A stretch of DNA of 64,000 bases from CAMDPA01 sp963825625 (GTDB lineage: Bacteria > Pseudomonadota > Alphaproteobacteria > Rhizobiales > Hyphomicrobiaceae): NCBI GenBank assembly GCA_963825625.1, contig CAWGUF010000009.1:186001-250000 (forward strand), given 5' to 3'. Each line of letters begins with the position of its first letter. Positions within the stretch are counted from its first letter, which is position 1. The notes under the pieces are model-generated. The model ran no database searches, was not told where the DNA came from, and saw nothing but the letters and a program-made list of their open reading frames with translations. This document shows, one piece after another, positions 34,548 to 45,167 of the stretch. A program made the position numbers and the translations under genes.

Positions 34548-37328
34548 ATGACCAAGATCATCTTCACGCTGGATGGCCAAGAGGTCGAGGCCGACGACGG
34601 CGAGACCATCTGGCAGGCAGCGCAGCGGGAAGGCACGACGATCCCGCACCTGTGCTGGCATCCGGCACCGGGCTATCGGGCCGATGGCAACTGCCGTGGC
34701 TGCATGGTGGAGGTTGAAGGCGAGCGCGTTCTGGCCGCCTCGTGCCAGCGCAAAGTCGCTTCGGGCATGAAGGTCAAGACGGCCTCGGAGCGTGCCCGGA
34801 AATCGCGCGAGATGGTGTTCGAATTGCTGGCAGCAGATCAGCCGGTGCGGGAGAGCAGTCATGACCCTCGGTCGAAGTTCTGGGGCTGGGTCGATGAGAT
34901 GGGAATCCAGCCGACAAGCCGCTTCGGTCAAGGCGCCCGCCCCGAAGGCGACAACACGCATGCTTCGATCGCGGTAAATCTCGATGCCTGCATCAATTGC
35001 GGGCTGTGCGTGCGCGCATGTCGCGAAGTGCAGATGAACGACGTGATCGGCATGGCGTATCGAGGCAATGCGGCCAAGGTCGTGTTCGACTTCGACAAGG
35101 GCATGGGGGCATCGACCTGCGTTGCGTGCGGGGAGTGCGTGCAGGTCTGTCCGACCGGCGCGCTGATGGAGGGTAATCTGCTCGATCGCACGACGGGCAA
35201 GCGCATTGCGATCGAGGATGGCTCGGTCGACACGCTGTGTCCCTATTGCGGCGTCGGGTGTCAGACCACAGTGCATGTCAAGGACAATAAAATTCTGTAC
35301 GTCGACGGTCGCGACGGTCCGGCCAACGAGAACCGGCTGTGCGTGAAAGGGCGGTTCGGGTTCGATTACATTCATCATCCGGACCGGCTGACAAAACCAT
35401 TGATCCGTCGCGACGGGGTCGCCAAGCACGGCGACATTCAGATCCGACGCGAGGATGTAGGCACGTATTTTCGTGAGGCGACATGGGAGGAGGCGCTGGA
35501 CCGGGCGGCGACGGGCTTGAAGCGCGTGCACGAGGCTCGGGGGCCGTCGGGCATCGCTGGGTTCGGCTCGGCCAAGGGCTCGAACGAGGAAGCCTATCTG
35601 TTCCAGAAGCTGATCCGGCAGGGCTTCGGCACCAATAACGTCGATCACTGCACGCGGCTGTGCCACGCCTCGTCGGTGGCGGCACTGATGGAAGGGCTGA
35701 ACTCCGGAGCCGTCACCGCGCCGTTCACGGCAGCCAAGGATGCGGACTGCATCATCGTGATCGGGGCGCGGCCGGCGGAGAACCATCCTGTTGCGGCGAC
35801 CTTCATCAAGAACGCTGCGGCGCGCGGCGCCAAGCTGATCGTGATGGATCCGCGCGGGCAAAGCCAGGGGATCGCGCGGTATGCCAGTCACGTTCTGCGC
35901 TTCTCGCCAGGCCGAGACGTGGCTCTACTGAACGCCATGCTGCACACGATCGTGAGCGAGGGGCTGGTCGACGTACAGTACGTGCAGGCGCATACGGAGG
36001 GGTTCGATGCGCTGAAGGCGAAGGTCGCCGATTTCAGTCCGGAGGCGATGGCGGCGATCTGCGGCATTCCGGCCGAGACCATTCGCGAGGTCGCGCGCCT
36101 TTATGCGCGGTCGGAGCGCTCGATCATCTTCTGGGGCATGGGCATCTCCCAGCATACGCATGGTACCGACAATGCCCGTTGTCTCATTGCGCTGGCGCTG
36201 ACCACCGGACAGATCGGCCGCCCGGGCACGGGGCTGCATCCGCTGCGCGGGCAGAACAACGTGCAGGGTGCATCGGACGCAGGGCTCATTCCGATGCTCT
36301 ATCCCGACTACAAGTCGGTGGAGGATCAGGCGGTACGGGAGATGTACGAGGAGCTGTGGGGGCGGGAGCTTGATCCGAAAAAGGGGCTCACCGTCGTGGA
36401 GATCATGAAGGCCATCCACGCTGACGAAATCGGCGGGATGTATATCATGGGCGAGAATCCGGCGATGTCTGATCCGGACGCGCATCACGCGCGCGAGGCT
36501 CTGGCCAAGCTGGAGCATCTCGTCGTTCAGGATATCTTCCTTACCGAGACGGCCTGGCATGCCGACGTGATCCTGCCGGCTTCCGCGCATGCGGAAAAGT
36601 GGGGCACGTTCACGAACACGAATCGACAGGTGCAGATCGCGCGAGCGGTCGTGTCGCCGCCGGGCGAGGCGCGGCAGGACTGGGAGCTGATCTGCGAGAT
36701 CGCGCGCCGCGTGGGGTTGGCGTGGACCTACAGCAGCGTCGCTGACGTGTACCGCGAGTTGGCCTCCGTGATGCCGTCGCTCAACAATATCACCTGGGAG
36801 CGGCTGGAGGCGGAGGATGCGGTCACCTATCCGTGCGATGCGCCGGACAGGCCAGGTAACGAGATCATCTTCGCGACGGCGTTTCCGACCAAGTCGGGCC
36901 GGGCGAAAATGGTGCCGGCGGCCCTGCTGCCGCCAGATGAGATGCCGGATGCGGATTATCCCATGGTGCTTACCACCGGCCGAATGCTGGAGCACTGGCA
37001 TACCGGCTCGATGACGCGGCGTTCGGGCACACTCGATGCGCTGGAGCCGGAAGCCGTGGCCGGGCTCAATCCGCGCGAGTTCGACCGGCTTGGTCTGGAG
37101 CCGGGAGGTTTCATCCGTGTGGCCACACGGCGTGGCGAGGTTATGCTGAGAGCGCGTGCCGATCGTGACGTCGCCGATGGGATGGTGTTCATTCCTTTCT
37201 GTTTCGCGGAGGCGGCCGCCAACCTGCTGACCAATCCGCAGCTCGATCCGATGGGCAAGATTCCGGAATTCAAATACTGCGCAGCGCGGGTTGAAAGGGC
37301 CGATATCGCCGAGGCAGCAGCGGAGTGA
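34548..37328 (+). CDS. NAD-dependent formate dehydrogenase alpha subunit
   Basis: This is the catalytic molybdenum- or tungsten-pterin subunit that oxidises formate to CO2. The 926-residue protein has an N-terminal 2Fe-2S domain (HLCWHPAPGYRADGNCRGC), two ferredoxin-like 4Fe-4S sites (CINCGLCVRAC and CVACGECVQVCPTGA), and the 4Fe-4S motif CPYCGVGC from Cys231. The active-site metal ligand is a cysteine in NVDHCTRLCHA (Cys368), not selenocysteine. Molybdopterin-dinucleotide motifs follow (HPLRGQNNVQGASDAG, VLTTGRMLEHWHTGSMTRR). The layout resembles FdsA and Methylorubrum Fdh1 alpha; Mo or W cannot be decided. FdhD and a small delta subunit are not in the window. Confidence 0.95.
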   Translation: MTKIIFTLDGQEVEADDGETIWQAAQREGTTIPHLCWHPAPGYRADGNCRGCMVEVEGERVLAASCQRKVASGMKVKTASERARKSREMVFELLAADQPVRESSHDPRSKFWGWVDEMGIQPTSRFGQGARPEGDNTHASIAVNLDACINCGLCVRACREVQMNDVIGMAYRGNAAKVVFDFDKGMGASTCVACGECVQVCPTGALMEGNLLDRTTGKRIAIEDGSVDTLCPYCGVGCQTTVHVKDNKILYVDGRDGPANENRLCVKGRFGFDYIHHPDRLTKPLIRRDGVAKHGDIQIRREDVGTYFREATWEEALDRAATGLKRVHEARGPSGIAGFGSAKGSNEEAYLFQKLIRQGFGTNNVDHCTRLCHASSVAALMEGLNSGAVTAPFTAAKDADCIIVIGARPAENHPVAATFIKNAAARGAKLIVMDPRGQSQGIARYASHVLRFSPGRDVALLNAMLHTIVSEGLVDVQYVQAHTEGFDALKAKVADFSPEAMAAICGIPAETIREVARLYARSERSIIFWGMGISQHTHGTDNARCLIALALTTGQIGRPGTGLHPLRGQNNVQGASDAGLIPMLYPDYKSVEDQAVREMYEELWGRELDPKKGLTVVEIMKAIHADEIGGMYIMGENPAMSDPDAHHAREALAKLEHLVVQDIFLTETAWHADVILPASAHAEKWGTFTNTNRQVQIARAVVSPPGEARQDWELICEIARRVGLAWTYSSVADVYRELASVMPSLNNITWERLEAEDAVTYPCDAPDRPGNEIIFATAFPTKSGRAKMVPAALLPPDEMPDADYPMVLTTGRMLEHWHTGSMTRRSGTLDALEPEAVAGLNPREFDRLGLEPGGFIRVATRRGEVMLRARADRDVADGMVFIPFCFAEAAANLLTNPQLDPMGKIPEFKYCAARVERADIAEAAAE

Positions 37329-37466
37329 TGACTGGAGGCGCACTCACCGCGTCTTTGCTGCGATTAGGGATGTGGCCGGCGGCGCCGATCGGGTCGCGCA
37401 AATCAACTTCTCGCCTTGTTGGGCGTATTCACTGGTGTTGATTGTCGAGCGCAGGAGGCCACTGCG

Positions 37467-38504
37467 ATGCAGTTATCGGTTCGATTGCTGTGCTCTGCCC
37501 TGATCGCTGGGAGCGTTTTTCTCGGTGCGGCTGCGGGGCCTGCGAAAGGCCAGGGCCTCTATCCCAAGGCGGAGCTGGAGAAGGATCGCGCGCGCTTGTC
37601 GCGTGCAGTGACCAAGATCTTCGAGATCGGTCTCAAGCCGCACCTGAAACCGGCGGAGCTGAGGGGCCTGGGCAAGGTCGAGCTCGTATTCCCGATGCCG
37701 CGGCCGGACGATGATGTCCTGAATTTCTACGCGGGTCGGGTCGAAGGCACGGCAACCGTCGTGCTGCCGGTGCAGTCGATGAAGCTCTTAGAGGACCTGA
37801 CCACGGCGTTTGCCTGGCTTTATGTCGAGAAGCGCGGCTTCGGTCCGCTCGATCTCTATTTCTCGATGATGCGGCACAAGCCCGAAAAGGCATGGGGACC
37901 GCAGGGGCCGCGCCCCATTCTGCAGGCGCTTGGTGTTCCAGCGAACGTGCTGAAGAATCCCAAGGTCGACAAGCTGGCGCTCGGCTTGCGCAACGAGGCA
38001 TATGCGTTCCTGATGATGCACGAGCTCGGCCATGTGCTGTTCGAGCATAAGCCGGTGTCGGACATCACGCCGGCCCAGGCGCGCGCGGACGAGAAGCAAT
38101 CGGATGCGTTCGCGCTGGAGGTGCTGGCGCGGGCAAGCACGCCGCCGATGGGGGCGGTACTGTTCTTCCAGGCGCAAATCTATGCGTTGCCGCACCGCGG
38201 AGAGTTCAAGAGCAATAAAGCCTGGAGCGAGTATCTCGACACCGCTTCCACCCATCCCCTGTCCGCCGATCGCATCCGCGCCATGTCACAAATGATGTGG
38301 CGAGCGTTGCCAAGGGGGAGGCCGGCGGAGGCTGGGATCTGGCGGGATATCGGCCGGCGCCTGGAGACGATGGTCGAGACCCTGGAGGATGTCGAGCTGC
38401 ACAACTGCCTCGTCAAGGTCGCGCAGAAGTCGCCGCTGTCGCTATTGCGCTCGGACCAGTCGGCGGAGCACGGCGAGATGCGACGGCTGTGCCTGGCGAA
38501 ATAG
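37467..38504 (+). CDS. Secreted HExxH metallopeptidase-like protein
   Basis: The 345-residue protein starts MQLSVRLLCSALIAGS (ATG 37467, ribosome site AGGAGG). It has a signal peptide that ends near AKGQG. The zinc motif is HELGHVLFEH, followed by an ExxxD-type third-ligand region (DEKQSDAFALEVL), the M48-like gluzincin arrangement. A Pro/Leu-rich region FGPLDLYFSMM precedes it. The tail has two cysteines (LHNCLVKVA and RRLCLAK). It is a single gene between the formate dehydrogenase alpha gene and an exporter pair. The substrate is unknown. Confidence 0.75.
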   Translation: MQLSVRLLCSALIAGSVFLGAAAGPAKGQGLYPKAELEKDRARLSRAVTKIFEIGLKPHLKPAELRGLGKVELVFPMPRPDDDVLNFYAGRVEGTATVVLPVQSMKLLEDLTTAFAWLYVEKRGFGPLDLYFSMMRHKPEKAWGPQGPRPILQALGVPANVLKNPKVDKLALGLRNEAYAFLMMHELGHVLFEHKPVSDITPAQARADEKQSDAFALEVLARASTPPMGAVLFFQAQIYALPHRGEFKSNKAWSEYLDTASTHPLSADRIRAMSQMMWRALPRGRPAEAGIWRDIGRRLETMVETLEDVELHNCLVKVAQKSPLSLLRSDQSAEHGEMRRLCLAK

Positions 38505-38628
38505 GCGCGTGGGATTTGGATCTGCTTCATGTCACGGAGCCGGTGCAGGGATTGTTGCGCTGCATCAATTCGGGCCGCTGATTGCCCAATAGAATGTCAG
38601 CCGGCCCCATAGCGCAGGAGGCGTGCCG

Positions 38629-39912
38629 GTGAACAAACCGATCGAACCACGCGAACGCTCCAAGATCGAAGAGATCCTGCAGGCGGGGCAGCGAGCCAAT
38701 CTGGGGTGGTGGCATCGCCAGGATGCAAGGGTTGCCATTGCGGCACTGGTGGTGGCCGGCCTGCTGTTTCTGCTGTGGCAGCTCGGAGGCTCCAGCCCCG
38801 GCGTGCGGTATGTCACCGAGCCGGTCGCGCGTGCGGACCTTGTCGTGACGGTGACAGCGACGGGATCGGTTCAGCCGATAAACAAGGTCGACGTCTCCAG
38901 CGAGCTGTCCGGCACGGTGCGAAAGGTGCTGGTCGACTATAATTCGCCTGTGAAGGCGGGACAGCCGCTGGCGGAGCTCGATACCGACAAGCTGAAAGCG
39001 ACGGTGGAAAGCTCGCGTGCCCGGCTGGCCGCCGCCAAGGCAAGAGTGGCGGACGCGAAGGCGACAATCGTGGAGAAACGGCGTGATCTCGAACGCAAAA
39101 AGGCGTTGGAGGCCAAACAGGTTTCGTCGGCGCAGAACCTGGACCTGGCGCAGGCGGCCTACGACCGGGCAATCGCGGCAGTGGCGAGTGCGGAGGCGGA
39201 CGTCGATGTGGCGCAGGCGGAGCTCCGGCTCAACGAGACCAATCTCGCCAAGGCCTGCATCTGCTCGCCCATCAACGGTGTCGTGCTGACGCGCAACGTG
39301 GATCCTGGCCAGACCGTTGCCTCCTCATTCCAGGCGCCGGTGCTGTTCTCGATCGCGGAGGATCTCAAGCAGATGGAGCTGCGTGTCGATATAGACGAGG
39401 CGGACGTGGGCAAGGTCAAGCCGGGCCAGACGGTCAGTTTCGGTGTCGACGCATACCCGGAGCGGAAGTTTCCGGCGGTGATCAGAGACGTGCGCTACGC
39501 ATCGGAGACGATTCAGGGCGTGGTGACGTACAAGGGCGTAATCACCGTCGACAATTCAGACCTTCTGTTGCGGCCGGGTATGACGGCGACTGCCGAGATC
39601 CGCGTGACCGAGCTGTCGGACGTCATGCTCGCGCCGAATGCAGCGTTGCGCTTCACGCCGACTGCAGACGGCGCCAACAGGGACAATCGCAGCCTGCTGC
39701 GGCGGATCATGCCGGGGCCACCCCGGTTTCGCAGTGCGAGCCGGCCGGATGAAACCGGGCGCGACCGTGTGGTCTTTGTACTGAGCAACGGTGCGGCAAA
39801 GGCGGTCAAGGTCGTGGTGGGGCCCAGCGACGGGGCTCGCACACACATCGTCTCGGGCGAGATAAAGGCCGGCGATGTATTGATCGTCGATCAGGTTGCG
39901 CTCAATCGCTGA
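38629..39912 (+). CDS. MacA/HlyD-family periplasmic adaptor
   Basis: This membrane-fusion protein connects an inner-membrane ABC exporter to an outer-membrane channel. The 427-residue protein (GTG 38629, with GCAGGAG 8 bp upstream) has one N-terminal membrane helix (VAIAALVVAGLLFLLWQL). Then come a biotinyl-lipoyl half-motif (GTVRKVLVDYNSPVKAGQPL), a long helical hairpin (SRARLAAAKARVADAKATI ... YDRAIAAVASAEADV), the second lipoyl half (CSPINGVVLTRNVDPGQTV) and beta-barrel segments. It is followed 19 bp later by the MacB-like gene. Confidence 0.92.
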   Translation: MNKPIEPRERSKIEEILQAGQRANLGWWHRQDARVAIAALVVAGLLFLLWQLGGSSPGVRYVTEPVARADLVVTVTATGSVQPINKVDVSSELSGTVRKVLVDYNSPVKAGQPLAELDTDKLKATVESSRARLAAAKARVADAKATIVEKRRDLERKKALEAKQVSSAQNLDLAQAAYDRAIAAVASAEADVDVAQAELRLNETNLAKACICSPINGVVLTRNVDPGQTVASSFQAPVLFSIAEDLKQMELRVDIDEADVGKVKPGQTVSFGVDAYPERKFPAVIRDVRYASETIQGVVTYKGVITVDNSDLLLRPGMTATAEIRVTELSDVMLAPNAALRFTPTADGANRDNRSLLRRIMPGPPRFRSASRPDETGRDRVVFVLSNGAAKAVKVVVGPSDGARTHIVSGEIKAGDVLIVDQVALNR

Positions 39913-39931
39913 CAGGTCAGGAAAGCACATC

Positions 39932-41848
39932 GTGCCAGCGGATGGCTCCCACCTTATAGAATTGCGGGGTATCAGCCGTGTGTATGGGCATGGCCATGCA
40001 CTGGTGCGGGCACTGAGCGATGTCGATCTGGTGGTGGATGCAGGCGAGTTCGTAGCGATCATGGGCCCGTCGGGCTCCGGTAAGTCGACGGTGATGAACA
40101 TCATCGGTTGCCTCGATACGCCGACGTCGGGCGAGTATCGGTTCGAGGGGGTGGAGGTCGGTCATCTGCCGCGTAATCAACGTGCGCTCGTCAGGCGGCA
40201 TCTGCTCGGTTTCGTGTTCCAGGGATTCAATCTGCTGGCGCGCACGACGGCCTTGGAAAATGTGGAGCTGCCGTTGCTTTACCGCGGGATGCCCTCGCAT
40301 GAGAGGCGGGCGATGGCGATGCGGGCGTTGGCGCGTGTCGGCCTGACAGGACGGGAAACCCATACGCCGTCGGAGTTATCGGGTGGGCAACAACAGCGCG
40401 TCGCCATAGCGCGTGCGATTGTGACTGATCCCGTTGTTCTGCTCGCGGACGAGCCGACGGGCAATCTCGATACCGGCACGAGCCGGGAGATCATGGAACT
40501 TGTCACAGGCCTCAATCGAGACCAGGGCATTACCGTCATCATGGTCACGCACGAGAGCGAGATTGCGGCCTATGCGCGCCGCGTCGTGCGCTTTGTCGAT
40601 GGCAGAATTTCCAGCGACTTCCGTCAACGCAGAGGCGGCCTGATGCTCTACGATGCCTTCAAGCTCGCGCTGGCGGCTATCTTTCGGAACGCCTTGCGCT
40701 CGTTCCTGACGCTGCTCGGCATCGTGATTGGCGTCGGTGCGGTGATCGCGATGGTGACGATCGGCAATGGCACGACCGCAAAGGTTACGGCGGATCTTGC
40801 CAAGCTCGGCTCCAATCTGCTGTTCGTCAGCCCGGGGCAGTTCGGGCCGGGGCGGGCAAGCTCTGATGCGAGACCATTCAACAGCCGCGACATCGAGGCG
40901 ATGAAGGGCCAACTCACTGGTGTCAAGGCGGTGGCGCCGGTGGCGCAGAAGTCCGCTACGGTGGTTTATGGGGCGGAGAACCGGATCACTGTGGTGACGG
41001 GAACGGACAACGACTATTTCGTCACGCAGGATTGGATACTGGCGGCCGGCCGGCAGTTCTTCGACAGTGAGCTGAGAGGGGGCAGGGCGGCATGCATCAT
41101 CGGGCGACGGTGCGGGAGAAGCTGTTCGGCTCCGGTGACCCGCTAAAGCGCAGCATCCGGGTCGGCAAGGTGTCTTGCGAGGTTGTCGGCCTGCTGGACG
41201 CCAAGGGGCAATCGAGCTTTGGAACCGACCAGGACGACATCGTGCTGATTCCGCATCCGTACGTTCCAACGTCGCATTGCCGGCAATACTGACATCAATC
41301 GCGTCATGGTGTCGGCACGCGACGGGGTGGAGACCGGCAAGGTGCAGTCGGCAATCGAGCGCTTGCTGCGCGAGCGCCGTAACGTCGCGGTCGGCAAGGA
41401 GGATGACTTCTCCGTGCGCGACATGAAGCAGATCGCGCAGACGACGGCGGGCACGACGACGATGCTGACGGGCCTGCTGGGCGCGGTGGCGGCGGTCAGC
41501 CTGCTGGTCGGCGGTATCGGCATCATGAACATCATGCTGGTGTCGGTGACCGAACGCACGCGGGAGATCGGCATTCGCCTGGCGATCGGCGCGCTGGAAC
41601 GGCAAGTGCTGTTGCAGTTTCTGGTCGAGGCGGTGGTGCTGTCGTTGGTCGGCGGATTGATCGGCATCCTGCTGGGGCTCGGCATCGCTTGGCTTGCCAC
41701 GCAGGGGCTGGATGTGCCGTTCGTAGTCGATCCGACGATCGTCATCGTGGCGTTTCTGTTCTCGGCTCTGGTCGGCGTCGTGTTCGGTTATTTTCCGGCC
41801 CGGAGGGCGGCGCGCCTGGACCCGATCGAGGCGCTGAGGCACGAATAG
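39932..41848 (+). pseudogene. MacB-like ABC transporter (ATPase-permease fusion), two frameshifts
   Basis: The start is probably GTG 39932. The N-terminal ATPase has Walker A (GPSGSGKST), the Q-loop (FVFQGFNLL), signature LSGGQQQRVAIARA, Walker B (VLLADEPTGNLD) and H-loop (VTHESE). The permease half follows in one reading: a first helix (LRSFLTLLGIVIGVGAVIAM), a periplasmic MacB_PCD domain and three C-terminal helices ending LDPIEALRHE. The frame is lost by one missing base near 41095 (after ACIIG) and regained by one extra base near 41265. The nominal length, 639 codons, fits MacB. Compensating shifts suggest sequence errors or a recent lesion. Confidence 0.88.
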
Positions 41849-41967
41849 CCGGGTGACCGGGCACGGGTGCGGGTCATCCTGGCGTGCGAACTCCGCCTTG
41901 ACCTTGGTGCGCGCAGCCCGGAAACTGTGCGGGCTATTCATCACCACACCGGCGGGAGGAAATGCGC

Positions 41968-43612
41968 ATGGCTAGCCAGCAGGGCTACGACTACGTCATC
42001 ATAGGCGCAGGCTCAGCAGGCTGTACGCTTGCAAACAGGCTTTCAGAGGACCCCGCAGCGCGCGTGCTGCTGGTCGAGGCCGGCGGCTGGGACCGCGATC
42101 CCTGGATCCATATTCCGCTCGGTTGGGGGCGCATCCTGACGCGGCGCATGCACGACTGGATGTATTTCGCCGAGCCGTCCGCTTCGATGAACAACCGGGT
42201 GATCGAGTGCGCGCGCGGCAAGGTGGTGGGGGGCTGCTCGTCGATCAATGCCATGGCCTACTATCATGGGCATGCGGCCGACTACGACCGGTGGGCCGGG
42301 ATGGGACTCGACGGTTGGTCGTACGGGAACGTGCTGCCTTATTTCCGAAAGGCGGAGAGCTGGGAGGGCGGGGCGAGCAAATATCGCGGCGCCGACGGAC
42401 CGCTCACCACACGCTATACAACTTTCAAGGATCCGATCTGCGATGCCTTCATGACGGCGGGGAAGGCGGCCGGCCATCCCTTTACGGAAGACTACAACGG
42501 TGCGGACCAGGAAGGGATTCTGCCGTATTCAGATGACGCTGCGCAACGGCAGGCGCTGCTCAACGGCGACCGCCTATCTTCGTCCGGCGATGACGCGGCC
42601 CAATCTCGACGTGATGGTCGGCACGCACGTCGGTAAGGTGGTGATCGAGAATGGCCGGGCAGCGGGCATCACGATTGCGCGTAACGGCGCCTGGGAGACG
42701 GTGCGTGCGGACAAGGAGGTGATCGTCGCGGGCGGGGCGATCAACTCGCCGCAGCTGCTCATGCTGTCGGGGGTCGGTGATCCGGATGTGCTCGGCCGGC
42801 ACGGCATTCATGTCGTATCGCCGCTCAAGGGCGTTGGGCAGAACCTGCTCGATCATACCTCGGCGGCATTGGTGTTCCGCCGCAAGGAGCCGGGGCCGTT
42901 CCAGCGCAACTTGCGGCTCGACCGCGTCACCACGGCGCTTGCGCGCGCCTATCTGGGGGCGGGCGGCTTTGCGGCGGATCTGCCGTTCGGCATCACGGCA
43001 TTCCTGAAATCGCAGCCGTCGGAACCGATTCCGGATGTGCAGATGCTGTTCTGGATGGGAAATACCAACACCGCGTCTCCCTATCTGCAGCCGTTCAAGA
43101 AGCCGCTCGCGGACAGCGTTTCGGTGCGGATGATGCCGATGCGGCCGGAGAGCCGAGGGCATATCGAGCTGGTCTCGACGGACCCGACGCAGGCGGTGAA
43201 GATCCATCAGAATTTTCTCGGTACGGAGGCGGAGTGGCAGACGATACGGCGCGGCCTGCGGATGATCCGCGATCTCGTCAAGCAGCCGGCGCTGGCATCT
43301 TATCTCGGTGACGAGGTGGCGCCGGGCGCGGCTTGCGCGAGCGACGAGCAACTCGACGAGCATGTGCGCAAGACCATGATTACCGTGCATCATCCGGTGG
43401 GTACGTGCCGGATGGGCAGGGATGGCGACGAGATGGCGGTGCTCGATGCGCAGATGAAGGTGCGTGGGGTGATGGGGCTCAGGGTGGTGGACGCCTCCGC
43501 GATGCCGGACCTCGTCGCAGGGGCCATAAATGCGCCTGTCATCATGATGGCGGAGAAAGCTGCTGATATGATCCGTGGGCGGGCGCCGCTGCCGGCGGCT
43601 GAGCTGCATTAG
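41968..43612 (+). pseudogene. GMC-family FAD oxidoreductase (choline dehydrogenase-like), one frameshift
   Basis: ATG 41968 is favoured by a GGGAGGA ribosome site. The FAD motif is YDYVIIGAGSAGCTLANRL; VIECARGKVVGGCSSINAM is GMC signature 1, and GGAINSPQLLMLSG is signature 2. The C-terminal active site has VHHPVGTCRMG and the final RVVDASAMPDL. One frame change lies near 42530, between DQEGILP and QMTLRNGRRCST. The joined length is about 548 residues, normal for the alcohol/choline dehydrogenase branch. The substrate cannot be told. Confidence 0.88.
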
Positions 43613-43647
43613 CGGACGGGCGCATCCAGGCAGAGAGGCCGACAGGC

Positions 43648-44115
43648 GTGGGCATCGAGATCGAGCGTAAGTTCCTGGTGACGGGCGAAGGCTGGAAAGC
43701 GGACGTTACCAGCGCCGCACGGCTGAAGCAGGCCTATCTGGCGAACACGCCGGCGATGTCCGTGCGGGTTCGCATCAAGGACGGCAGTGCGGCGCGGCTG
43801 ACGATCAAGAGTGCTGGAGCGGGGGCGCGCCGATCGGAGTTCGAGTACGAGATCCCGGTGGCGGATGCGGAAGAGATGCTCGCGCTGCGCATCGGCATCG
43901 TGATCGAGAAGACGCGGCATATCGTTCCGTATGCGGGTAATCGCTGGGAGGTGGACGTGTTCGAGGGGGACCTGGCCGGACTGACGGTGGCGGAGATCGA
44001 GTACGAGCGGGAAGGACAGGCGATCGATCTGCCGGACTGGGTGGGGCGTGAGGTCACGGACGACCGTCGCTATTACAACGCCGATCTGGCAGTGAACGGA
44101 CTGCCGCGGCGGTAG
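43648..44115 (+). CDS. CYTH-domain protein (triphosphate tunnel fold)
   Basis: The 155-residue protein starts with GTG 43648 (MGIEIERKFLVTGEGW). The EIERKFLV motif is the hallmark of CYTH proteins, which bind triphosphates in a beta-barrel tunnel. Alternating charged strands follow (SVRVRIKDGSAARLTIKS, FEYEIPVADAEEML, IVIEKTRHIV, VAEIEYEREGQAI). Length is that of the short stand-alone bacterial CYTH group (tripolyphosphatase-like). It starts 35 bp after the GMC gene. Confidence 0.9.
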   Translation: MGIEIERKFLVTGEGWKADVTSAARLKQAYLANTPAMSVRVRIKDGSAARLTIKSAGAGARRSEFEYEIPVADAEEMLALRIGIVIEKTRHIVPYAGNRWEVDVFEGDLAGLTVAEIEYEREGQAIDLPDWVGREVTDDRRYYNADLAVNGLPRR

Positions 44116-44273
44116 AGATTGCGTGTTACGGTTGTTTTTGGGGCGGTGGGTTGCGGATCGCTGCGCGATGCGAGGGCCTGCGCGGCCCTCGCGCTCCCGC
44201 GCCAGGGGACGCCCCTGGACCCGGTGGATTGGGGGATGCGTGGCGGGGCTGGCGCTCCACACCGACGGCTCAC

Positions 44274-45167
44274 TCATCGATCTTTACCCAGGGCCGCAAC
44301 CAAATAGTCGATAAATACGCGGACCTTCGCCGAGAGTTGATGGCGGTGCGGGTAAATCGCGTAAATGTGGTGATCCCCTTTGATATCGTATCCGGTCAAC
44401 ACACGCTGCACCCCTCCCGATGCCAGCAACGCGTGGATCGCGTAATCCGGCAGCACGCCGATGCCGACGCCATCGCGCACCGCCTGGGTGGCGGCCTCCG
44501 TGCTGTTCACACGCAGACGCCCAGTAACGGTCACGGAGTGTTCACCATCCGAATTGGCGAAGTGCCATCGGGCCTCGCTACCTTGAGCCAGAAAGACCAC
44601 GCAGGCGTGCGATGCCAGATCCGAGGGCTTCGCCGGCTCTCCCCGCCGTTCGATATATGCGGGCGCAGCACAAGCGTAGCGTTTTGCCGGTACGAGCGCC
44701 CGGCTTATGAGGCTGGAGCTTTGCAGGCTGCCGACGCGAATGGCGAGATCGAAGCCCTCTTCAACGATATCCACGAACCGATTGGTCAGATCCAACTGCA
44801 CGCTGATTTCTGGATATTCGGCGAGGAACCCTCCGATCAATGGCGCCAGACTGGTATGGCCGAACGTAACGGCCGACGTCACCCGCAACACCCCGGCGGG
44901 CTGGCGGTGCAAGTGGCGAACCGAATTCTGAAGCTCCTCGATGTCGGCGATGATCGCGGAGCTTCGGGCGAAATATGCGTGACCCGCCTCGGTCAGGCTC
45001 ATGCGCCGGGTCGTCCGGTTGAGCAGTCGCACGCCCAGAGCGGTCTCGAGGTCCGAAACGTGGCGACTTACCGCGGTCTTCGACATGCCGGTCTCCCGGG
45101 CCGCGGCCGAGAAGCTCTCCAGCCGTGCCACCCGATTGAATACAGACATCGCACTCAGCAGGTCCAT
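44274..45167 (-). CDS. LysR-family transcriptional regulator
   Basis: The 297-residue regulator has an N-terminal helix-turn-helix (MDLLSAMSVFNRVARLESFS, then TGMSKTAVSRHVSDLE, RLLNRTTRRMSLTEAG). A substrate-binding domain follows (GVLRVTSAVTFGHTSLAPLI, DLAIRVGSLQSSSL, AVRDGVGIGVLPDYAIH). It is divergent from the SDR gene at 45347 with about 180 bp between, so the SDR and the following TauE gene are likely targets. Confidence 0.92.
   Translation of the reverse strand: MDLLSAMSVFNRVARLESFSAAARETGMSKTAVSRHVSDLETALGVRLLNRTTRRMSLTEAGHAYFARSSAIIADIEELQNSVRHLHRQPAGVLRVTSAVTFGHTSLAPLIGGFLAEYPEISVQLDLTNRFVDIVEEGFDLAIRVGSLQSSSLISRALVPAKRYACAAPAYIERRGEPAKPSDLASHACVVFLAQGSEARWHFANSDGEHSVTVTGRLRVNSTEAATQAVRDGVGIGVLPDYAIHALLASGGVQRVLTGYDIKGDHHIYAIYPHRHQLSAKVRVFIDYLVAALGKDR

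Noticed and set aside
34167..35891. 574-codon minus-strand open frame
   Set aside because: It is antisense to the formate dehydrogenase alpha gene; no motif and no ribosome site.
34548..37328. Selenocysteine formate dehydrogenase
   Set aside because: The metal-ligand position is a normal TGC cysteine (residue 368), with no in-frame TGA.
40376..41947. 523-codon minus-strand open frame
   Set aside because: It is antisense to the macB-like gene; its Arg/His-rich composition is typical of antisense frames.
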